DNA of 64,000 bases from Coemansia sp. RSA 487 (taxonomy: Eukaryota; Kickxellomycota; Kickxellomycetes; Kickxellales; Kickxellaceae): contig JANBRJ010000004.1 in NCBI GenBank assembly GCA_027577595.1, forward strand, positions 124,001-188,000. The letters run 5' to 3'. Position numbers and translations under genes: made by a program. Of the stretch, positions 33,720-42,694 are shown one piece after another. Position 1 is the stretch's first letter. Each line of letters opens with the position of its first letter. Under the pieces are notes generated by a model that saw only the letters and a program-made list of their open reading frames with translations, had not been told where the DNA came from and made no database searches.

Positions 33720-34760
33720 ATGGCCGACGATACGCCGGTGCCTGCACGCATACCCACCCTGACGGCCCTATGCCAGCGAGCGATCACCGCAAATATCCAG
33801 CGCATCCGGCGCTTGGGTGCAGTACCGCAGTTCCTTATATACGAATCTCTTGCGCAATGCACGCCCGAGCAGCTCGAAGCAATCGAGAGTTGGAATCCGC
33901 ACATCATCGACGACAACGAGCCTCTATGGGCGACCCACTGCATGCAAAAGTACAAGACACTCAAGGAGCTGTATGACAATGTAGCCAAGGGTACCGCACG
34001 CCCTGTGTCCTCGTGGCGCGTGCTGTACCACGATATGAAGCGCCAAGATGAGGTCCGTGCGCAAGAGATCATGGAGCGCGTGCGTGTAAAAACAGCTGCG
34101 CTGGAGAAAGAGCGGAATGCGCGCAAGATCCAGATCGCCCGGGTGAAACTGCGTGACCCCAGACACAACAGAGGGCCGCAAAGGTCTGGTGACGCACAGG
34201 TGCGACAAAAGACCGCTGGGGCGTCGCTGCTCCAGCGAGCGCGCCAGGAAACGAAGGCCCACATCTCGATGCTTAGTGGGTCACGTGGCCACCACTGGCA
34301 ACATACGAAGCCCAGCCGCCAGGAAACGTTGCTAAAGGCGGCGGAACCCAACAACCAACTTCCACGAGGTCATCCACCCGGTTTTCGCAACATCTCTGTG
34401 ACGCATGCTGCCCAGATTTCGCCAGCTGGGTCGCCCGAGCAGTCGCCGCCATATCAAGCGCCAGCCTGCTCGCCACCCTACTTTTCCTCAGCGTCCTCAT
34501 GCTCGCCAACGCATTCCGCATACTCTCCAACGCACTCTGCGTATTCGCCTCCCTATGTACCAGAGCTCACCAACCACGCCAAAAACAGCAGCAGTGACAC
34601 ATCTTCGGCCTTCAACATATTTGAGGACGTATTTGGCGTGTCGACCGCTGCTGCCTGCACAACGTTGCCTTCGACCGTAGTGATCAGCGAGCAGACGCGC
34701 AAGAGGCGGCGAGCGCGAAGAGAAAGCGACGCTAGTATGGAACAACCTGCAAACAAGTAG
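33720..34760 (+). CDS. ELA1: Elongin A-like protein (RNA polymerase II elongation factor/E3 adaptor)
   Basis: 346 residues. The first 150 match the Elongin A family: PTLTALCQRAITANIQRI (BC-box-like helix for Elongin C), then an F-box-like stretch VPQFLIYESLAQCTPEQLEAIESWNP, DDNEPLWATHCMQKY, and SSWRVLYHDMKRQDE leading into a charged helix. In yeast Ela1 pairs with Elc1 and helps ubiquitylate stalled Pol II. The second half is low complexity; at residues 261-279 it carries SPTHSAYSPTHSAYSPPY, two 7-residue units like the Pol II CTD heptad. A basic RKRRRARRE near the C-terminus may be a nuclear signal. Convergent with SEC53. Confidence 0.85.
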   Translation: MADDTPVPARIPTLTALCQRAITANIQRIRRLGAVPQFLIYESLAQCTPEQLEAIESWNPHIIDDNEPLWATHCMQKYKTLKELYDNVAKGTARPVSSWRVLYHDMKRQDEVRAQEIMERVRVKTAALEKERNARKIQIARVKLRDPRHNRGPQRSGDAQVRQKTAGASLLQRARQETKAHISMLSGSRGHHWQHTKPSRQETLLKAAEPNNQLPRGHPPGFRNISVTHAAQISPAGSPEQSPPYQAPACSPPYFSSASSCSPTHSAYSPTHSAYSPPYVPELTNHAKNSSSDTSSAFNIFEDVFGVSTAAACTTLPSTVVISEQTRKRRRARRESDASMEQPANK

Positions 34761-34940
34761 GTGCATCTCTCTTCCCCCCCCCCCCGACTTTCCAACAGCA
34801 GTTCTGCCAGATCCACGTGTACCAAATATATATTTAATAATGGCCCTGCCACGAACAGCAACTAGGATATATGTATTTGATATCATCAGCTGAAGGAATT
34901 CATGTTTCAAGAGTGTAAAAAAACTAAAGAGCAAAAGAGA

Positions 34941-35837
34941 TTAGATCTTGAACAGATCCTTGACAATAGCCTCGGTCTCCTCGGGATTCTTGACAGCGTG
35001 GCCAATAGTGTCTTTGTGTTCGTAGATCTCCCAGTCGTTTCCACCCTTGAACGTCTTGTCACCAAAGAAATGGATCGTAGTGAACCCCTCCTTTTCAATG
35101 TGTCTCAGACAGTACGTCTTGTCCCAGCCTTCAGGGAAGACATCGAACGAGATCTGGCCACCAATCGAGAACTTGAGCCCCATGCCGGCAAACTCCTTTT
35201 GCAACGCGGTGACGAACTTTTCGCGGATTTTGTGCTCCAGATCGAACTTTTCGTAGTTGTTGCGTTCTTCCTGGGAGCAATTACGCCCAATAGGCGACAC
35301 GTTGACCATTCCTTGGCGGAACTCGATAAATGTACCGCGCTTCTGCGGCAGCTCGAGATCAGCGATGTAGCGCAGACAAAAGTTTACCAACTTGGTGTAC
35401 CGGTCCTCGCCCAGGTACTTCAGGAAGCTGTTCTTGGGCAGCTCTTGGCCCTTGCGGAACGCGGTCAGCCCGTTTTCGGAGAAGCAAAAGTCAAACATGT
35501 CGAGCGCGTTGGCGCCTAGCTGCTCCCTTTGCTTGGCCAGATCGGAGCCGCCTACAAACCCGATCACGCACTTCTTGCGTAGGTCGCTGAGCATCTTCCG
35601 CGTGCTCTCGGTGATCTCCTAAAGAATAGAAGCCAGGGTTCCATATAACATAGACACTGTTTAGCAAAACCGGGTTTAACAGCACCTGCCATCGGGATGC
35701 GCTGTGCTTGGGGCTCTTTGGCTAGCTTGTCTGAATAAAGTGATACTTACGCAGCGTGCGGGAGTCAGCGTCCCATCGACGTCAAAGAGACAGATGGTGT
35801 CGGGAAACTCGCGGTCAGACCAGTTGGACGAAGTCAT
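34941..35837 (-). CDS. SEC53: Phosphomannomutase (two exons)
   Basis: Cytosolic enzyme converting mannose-6-phosphate to mannose-1-phosphate for GDP-mannose, needed for N-glycans, GPI anchors and mannoproteins. Exon 1 is 35751-35837 ([14 protein letters not shown], then [15 protein letters not shown] with catalytic D19 and D21); exon 2 is 34941-35618, starting [16 protein letters not shown]. Intron 132 nt, donor GTAAGT, acceptor CTTTAG, phase 0. The product has 254 residues, equal to yeast Sec53. Seen: [51 protein letters not shown]. All family motifs are intact. Confidence 0.97.
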
Positions 35838-36653
35838 TGTAACTGTGGCTTTAGTTGCAAATAAATGAATTTAGAACTTTGCTTAAAAAGATGGAACGTG
35901 TAAGGAGTGTTTTATATGGTACACTTTGCTAAAGCGGGAAGAAAAAACGAAAGCAACGGAACCAAAGGCGCCCTCTTTTTGAGGGAACTGAAGCTCTTTC
36001 TTTGCTGTGTGGTCCGAGAATGTTTGTGGAGATCGTTGAAGGGCACAAATATGTCCACAACACAAGTTTGTATGTTGGACAGGTTTTTATTGACAGTGTG
36101 GAGAAAAAGCGTGCTTCGGATTGTCCATTGTTGTGGTCCATTCATTCTCGTCAGGTGCGATGACGACTTGTAAGTTCTTGGCTTGTTTGCGTGAATGGAG
36201 GGAGAGGTACGTGGGGAGGCCTTTTATTCAGTTTGGTTCCAAGGAACGGATAAACAAGCTGTTGCTTAAATGGTCTCTCTTTCTCTCTGTCACACACACC
36301 CTTGCTGATGCGATCGGCGCAAAAAGCCTTTGCCAGCAACAAGGATTTTATTGCTGCGTTGGTCAAGTATTACTGGATCCATGATGCTACTGTCACTGCT
36401 TGTCTCTGAGTGCTGATTTGCACTGATTCGGCCAATCTGTGCGTGCCACCATTTTGATGTGGTGATACTTGATTAATTAAAGAACACGCGTTAGTTAGTC
36501 TCTGGCCATGCTTTCCTTTGTCTTTATCTCTTTAGCTTTCTCATTTAAAAATATACTTTGCGTTTGTTTTGTGTTAATTCGCTTGGCACCAGCTTTCGTA
36601 TAGACCCTCTCATATCCAGCTACCCGCAACTACCAGAACGCAGAGCAAAAATT
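35838..36653. promoter_or_regulatory. Divergent intergenic region, SEC53/SPF1
   Basis: 816 bp between head-to-head starts; must hold both promoters. No convincing coding region. Both products serve ER glycosylation or homeostasis, so shared regulation is possible but not shown. Confidence 0.45.
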
Positions 36654-39600
36654 ATGTCGTAAGTACGCCTGCTTTACTGCAGTTGAGCTGCACAAAATAG
36701 TTTCCTGTTGCGTACACACAGCGCTAGATACTTATGTCGTATGTTTCTAATGCCTGGTCTCAAATGAATTGTCGGTAATGTATAGGTCGCCATCACAGCT
36801 GCTGGTGCAAGGCAAGGCGGTCAACTCAGCAACGCTCCATCGGCGACTGCCTGTTTTCCAGCACGCATACATCTGGCCCTTCACGCTCGTGTACCCCGCA
36901 TGGCTCTACATCTACACGCTGCGCTACGACGACTTTCTGGGCTCGCAAGAGTTCACCACGCTGTCGCTGCTTGCGGTAATCACGTCGCAGGCGCTTGTTT
37001 TCCTGATGTGCCAGTGGAGCGTCAACATCAACGCGCTTCTGACGTGCCAATCAGTCAGCGACCCGTACGAGGCAGAGGTGGTCAAGGTTATTGCAGCCAG
37101 TCATTTCGGCAAAAGCGCAATGTGTGATATGGTGTTTGGTGTCAACGTCCACGACGAGTCGCACCCGCAGCTTTCGTTCGTGTTCCAGGCGCTAAAGTAC
37201 ATCTACGATGACGACAAAAAGATGTTCAGCCCAGTCATTTATCTATCGGACAGCAACCCACCGCTGGGCGAGCTCCAGCATGCCCCTGGCCTCTCAAGCA
37301 GCTTGGAGATCAAGGAGGCGCTTGAGACATATGGCGAGAACAAGTTCAAGATCCCGGTCCCCACATTCATCGATCTGTTCAAGGAGCATGCGGTTGCGCC
37401 GTTCTTTGTGTTCCAGATCTTCTGTGTCGGGCTATGGTGCATGGACGAGTACTGGTACTACTCGACGTTCTCGCTGCTGATGTTGGTGGTCTTCGAGTCG
37501 ACGCTTGTGTTCCAGCGCCTGCGCACGCTGAACGAGTTCAGCTCGCTGTCTATGCACCCGTACAAGATCCAAGCATTCCGCAACAGCGAGTGGGCCGAGG
37601 TGGGTACCGAAGCACTGTGCCCGGGCGATATCATTTCAGTAGTGCGCTCGCAGGATGACAGTGGGGTTCCGTGCGATGTGATTTTGCTGGAGGGCAGCTG
37701 TATCGTCAACGAGGCGATGCTTTCGGGCGAATCGACGCCGCAGCTGAAGGAGCCGATCCAGCTGCGCGACCCCACGGATATCCTCGACATGGAAGGCGAA
37801 GACAAGAACAGCATGCTGTTTGGCGGCACCAAGGTCCTCCAGGTCGACTCTCCGAGCGCGTCGAGCAGGATTGTCACGCCAGATGGCGGCTGTGCATGCT
37901 ATGTCTTGCGCACTGGATTCGGAACGTCGCAGGGAGAGCTTGTGCGCACGATGGTGCACAGCACTGAGCGCGTGTCGGCGGACAACAAGGAGTCGTATCT
38001 GTTTATTGGGTTCCTGCTGATCTTCGCCATCATGGCGTCTGCGTACGTGTGGATCGAGTGCAGCAAGAACCCGGATCGCCCAAAGTCCAAGGTCCTGCTG
38101 CACTGTATCCTCATCATCACGTCGGTCGTGCCTCCCGAGCTGCCAATGGAGCTCTCGATGGCTGTAAACTCATCGCTTATGGCGCTTACCAAGCTGGCGA
38201 TCTTTTGTACCGAGCCCTTCCGCATCCCGTATGCTGGAAAGGTCGATATCTGCTGCTTCGACAAGACCGGCACTATTACGGGCGAGGACCTTGTCGTCGA
38301 AGGCATTGCCGGCGTGCCTGGGAGCGCCGACCCATCGAGCCTGGGCAGCGCTACCCGTGTGGTTAGTCTTGAGGGTGCTCTGACTCTGGCCAGCGCCCAT
38401 GCGCTGGTGCAGCTCGATGACGGCGAGCTTGTTGGTGACCCAATGGAACGCGCGCAGCTCGAGGCCACCGGATTCAAGCTGGTCACCAGCGACATCATCG
38501 TGCCTAGCTCCTCTGAGGCCGAGTCACTCCTCCAAAAGGTCGGTGCCAGCCCGGAGAAGCTCAAGATCACTGTGAGCCGCCGCTTCCCATTCGCGTCTGC
38601 GCTCAAGCGCAGCGGCACCCTGAGCAGCATCAAGGGCCTCCCAGCGGGCGCCAGCAAGGCCAAGCACAACTATTTTGCAGCCGTCAAGGGCGCGCCCGAG
38701 ACGATCCGCGGCATGCTCCGGCTGGTGCCCAGCTGGTACGACGAGACGTACAAGACGTTCAGTCGCCGTGGCGGACGCGTGCTTGCGCTTGGGTGCAAGT
38801 GGGTTCTGCGCGACAAGGCGTATACCGAGGAGGACCTCAGTGAACTTGTACGCGAGGACATCGAGTCAGACCTAGAGTTCCAGGGGTTCCTGGTGTTCAG
38901 CTGCCCGCTGAAGGAGGATTCGGCAAGTGCCATCCAGATGCTGAACGAGTCGTCACACCGCTGCGTGATGATCACCGGCGACAGTCCGCTCACTGCGTCC
39001 CATGTTGCGCGCGAGGTCGGCATTGTGGACCGCGGTGTTCTGATTTTCGATACCGAATCCACTGCGCAGCCAAGTAACAGCAACAGCAATGACAGCGACA
39101 GTGGCCTTGTCGTGTGCACGTCGGTTGACGAGAGCATGCGCTTCGAGGTCGATCCCAGCGACATGCCTCGCATGAAGCGCGCCATGGACGGCTGGGACCT
39201 TTGTATGACTGGCGCGGCTCTCGATGTGCTGATGGAGACGTCGCTGTGGAGGGACTATCTTGTACACCACGTGTGGATCTACGCCCGCGTCAGCCCGTCC
39301 CAGAAGGAGTTTGTGCTGACCGAGTACAAGTCCGCCGACTACATCACGCTGATGTGCGGCGACGGCACCAACGATGTGGGGGCACTTAAGCAAGCGCACG
39401 TTGGCGTGGCGCTGCTGAACGGTAGCATCGAGGACCTGCGAGCAATTTCTGAGCGCCAGATGATCCAGCGCCTGAAGCACGCGTACGACGCGCAGTGCAA
39501 GATTGCGCGCCGCTTCAACCAGCCGCCGCCGAACCCGCCGCCCATGCTCAAGCGCCACATGGACAGGCTGGCCGCAAAGGAAAAGGAGCGCGAGAAGGAG

Positions 39601-40671
39601 CAGCAGGAAGAGCGCCGGCGCATCATCGCTGCCGGCGGCACCGTATCGCAAAGCCTGATTGCCGAGGACAAGAAGCGCGCCGAGGCCGCCAAGAAGGCCG
39701 AGCAGCTTGCGCTCGAGACCGAGACGCATCGCCGCAACGCAAACCCGCAAGCCGAAGTGATGCACTCGAAGATGACCGAGTGGATGATGCAGATGGACAC
39801 TATGGAGGACGACGTGCCGGTGCTCAAGTTCGGCGATGCGTCGGTTGCCGCGCCGTTCACGTCCAAGCTCGGCAGCATCAACGCCATCTGCAACATCATC
39901 CGCCAGGGCCGAAGCACGCTGGTGGCCACCACGCAGATGTACAAGATCCTCGGTCTGACGTGCCTGATCTACGCTTACAGCCTCAGTGTCCTGCACCTCG
40001 AGGGCATCAAGTCCGGCGACTGGCAGGCAACCATCTCGGGCGCACTGATCTCTGTCTGCTTCCTGTGCATTTCCAAGTCGACGCCGCTCGAAAAGCTGTC
40101 CAAGGAGCGCCCGCAGCCGCACATCCTCACCGTCTACATGTTGCTCACCGTGCTTGGCCAGTTTGCCATCCACGTTGCCGCAATGGTGTTTGTGACCAGA
40201 GAGGTGCGCAAGTACGAGTCGCCTACGGAGTTCGAGTTCGACAGCACCTTTGAGCCGACGCTGCTGAACACCGCCATGTACTTGGTTCAGCTGATGCAGC
40301 AGGTCTCGACGTTTGCGGTCAACTACCAGGGCCATCCGTTCCGGGAGGCGCTTAAGGACAACCGCTTCATGTACCGCGGCCTGATCGGTGTCAGCGCCAT
40401 CGCTGTCATCTGTGTTACCGAGTCCATTCCTGAGCTCAATGAGTTCCTGCAGCTTGTTCAGCTGCCCGAGTCCTTCCGCGATCTCTTGTGCCTTGCCATG
40501 GCCCTTGATTTTGCCCTGGCTTATCTCGTGGAAAAGGCGTGCAATGCGGTGTTTGCCGACTACTCGGCAAAGCCAATTGCTCAGCACAACGCGATCGAAA
40601 AGACGGTCCAGGTGCAAAACTACGAGAAGCGTGCGGTGGAGCTTGCCAAAACAGAAAAGCGGGAGTCGTAG
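36654..40671 (+). CDS. SPF1: P5A-type ATPase, ER transmembrane-helix dislocase (two exons)
   Basis: ER P-type ATPase that removes mistargeted tail-anchored helices. Exon 1 is only 5 coding bases (36654-36658, ATGTC); intron 36659-36785 has GTAAGT and TATAG; exon 2 is 36786-40671. The start reads MSSPSQLLVQGKAV and the product has 1296 residues. Motifs: LSGEST actuator loop, VVPPELPMELSMAVN (the P5A PPxxP hallmark), phosphorylated D494 in FDKTGT, CGDGTNDVGAL. About ten membrane segments. A Lys/Glu-rich arm insertion follows the P domain (about 930-1030). Without the intron, an upstream TTG start would be needed, so splicing is preferred. Confidence 0.96.
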
Positions 40672-40779
40672 AAGTCTCTGAGATTATTACTTTTATTTTG
40701 ACCTCAACAACAACAACAACGTTCTATTATTTCTCTACTTGTTCTATTCGTGAAGAGCCAGATGGAATCCAGATATATT

Positions 40780-42270
40780 CTAATCCGTGCGCTGTCTTTT
40801 GGTGGCCCCGTCGCTTCTGTCTGCTCGCATGCAGTTGCTACAGTACCACTGATCCAGCGTAAGGTCGCTTTCTGTGACAATCGGGACATGGCACATTTGG
40901 TGCACACCTAGCTCACATCCATCGCAGATGATGATCTGGTTGTATCCCCACGACTCCAGGTCATGGCACACGCGGCAGAATATTTCGTCATCTGGATCAG
41001 CAACCACAGTGTTTAGTCCTCCGCCTTGGCTGGTGACTGTACCGTCAGCGGCTTCTTCGGTGCAGCTCTTGCATTCGACATCGTCATTGCAGCACACCCA
41101 CACGCTCTCGATAACAGTGCCTTTGATATCCTGGGCACGCGTCGGCTGGCAAATGCCATCGCCAGCATCAAGTATCGAGTAGTGGCTAGGACCGCTGCTC
41201 TTGCCAAACCGACGGACAACCGACACTTTGCGCCTGGCGTTGTCAGCGGCAGCACCGTTGTCCACGACAAACGCACGCAACACGTACCGCTCTGTGCGCT
41301 CGGCGCTATCCCGGCGGCATCGGGCAGCAGCCATAAGTTTGTCGGTGCGCTCGACTATCGATTCCCAAACATCTTCTTGCGCCAGTAGCGTTGTTAATGT
41401 GTCGGCGGTACCTTGGGGCGGAAGCCAAACATCGTGTGTGGGTTGAGATAAAAGCACAGCGGCGTCTGGCGAAACTGTCCATCTGTTGAGTGCTTTGAAC
41501 GACTCTGCGATCTCCGTACACGAGGCTGCTAGGTTGGGTACGCCAACGCTGCAAAGCACTGCCTTGGCATCGTCGTATTGCTTGCGAGCTGTGGTGAGTT
41601 GAGCTTTTCGATCCCGTTTCGTGGAATCGTCCAAGTGGTTGTAGAAATCGAGCGTTGTGGTGCTACATAATATAGATGCTGGTAGCTACAAAGCTCCAAC
41701 ACGCCCCAGGCACGCCCCCACCCCTTAAACTTTTTCAGTTAGAAGCAATTCAATATTTACATAAACAAAGCAAGCATAAAACTGGGCAAATAGAGGAGGG
41801 AACATTTTGGCAAACATACCTACCTGACTCTTAATGATCAATACAGATGGTACCGATAAGTTGGATTGCTTTTCCATCCACCGCCGACCCAGATCTTCTT
41901 CAACTTGATGTGCACTGTTGTAACAGCATCCACTAGCATCTACATGCAGCATAAACCCAACGTCCAGGTCTAAGCGCAACCAGAGGACTTTGAGCAACTC
42001 ATACAAGCTTGGAGAAAACATAGCCAACTCACTTTGCTCTCCGGCCGTATCTTTCAGCCAAGCACCCAGAACAGTCAGCTCGCTGGAGTTGTCCTTTTCG
42101 CCGAAACGGTCGCCTCCGTGCGTTTCTAAAACGTCAATCACGTCTCTCTGCGTTCCAAGTTCGCCTCGTGCTGTCGTATTGGCCGAAAGGAGCCGTTCAG
42201 CAATAAGCGGCGCTGCATTTATAGCAACACACAAAAGTGTCGCCTGAACTCGAAGCACTGCCGTCTCCAT
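40780..42270 (-). CDS. PHD-finger protein of unknown role (two exons)
   Basis: Exon 1 41824-42270 (METAVLRVQATLL...VLIIKSQ) and exon 2 40780-41685 (LPASILCSTTTLDFYNHL...) are joined by a 138-nt intron, donor GTAGGT, acceptor TTTGTAG, phase 0; total 450 residues. Without the intron the downstream part has no ATG, only a TTG at 41634. The C-terminus carries a C4HC3 PHD zinc finger (CRVCHDLESWGYNQIIICDGCELGVHQMCHV...WYCSNC) that could read histone H3 tails. An extra CX2CX-type pair (CNDDVECKSC) lies before it. The first 350 residues are helical-looking and match no family I recognise. Convergent with SPF1, 108 bp apart. Confidence 0.75.
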
Positions 42271-42694
42271 GAACGCCCACACCCTTTCGGAATGGAAACA
42301 ACTATCAAATGAATAAACAAATCTAGAGCGCACGCTTGAGAAAAGGACAAAAAAAGAGCTGTGCAATGTGAATATAAAGTACAAAACTAGAAAATGACAC
42401 TGGCAAGAGAGAATGACAAAACAAAGCGCTACAGATACAATCTCAACGAAAAACAATATGGGCAAGGCATCACAATGTTGTTGCCCAGATAGTGGTACCA
42501 GCTTTAGATTCAAAAGCCAAGATCTGAGTAATGTGCAGTGGCAGGGGAGGTGAGATAAATTAAATTTTTACTTTGGGCTGCATTCATATAGAAAACTAAG
42601 AAAAAGAGACAAGGTAGAAAACCATGGTAGAAAAGAAAATAGAAACTAGGTGGAAATGGTATTAAGGGCGCTAACGACGATTGGTCAAGATCAC
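42271..42694. other. Intergenic between PHD gene and repeat-protein gene
   Basis: 424 bp; 5' flank of the PHD gene and 3' flank of the repeat protein, both on the minus strand. No gene seen. Confidence 0.45.

Noticed and set aside
38953-40617. 554-codon minus-strand frame antisense to SPF1
   Set aside because: Shadow frame; the plus strand has the complete P-type ATPase motifs.
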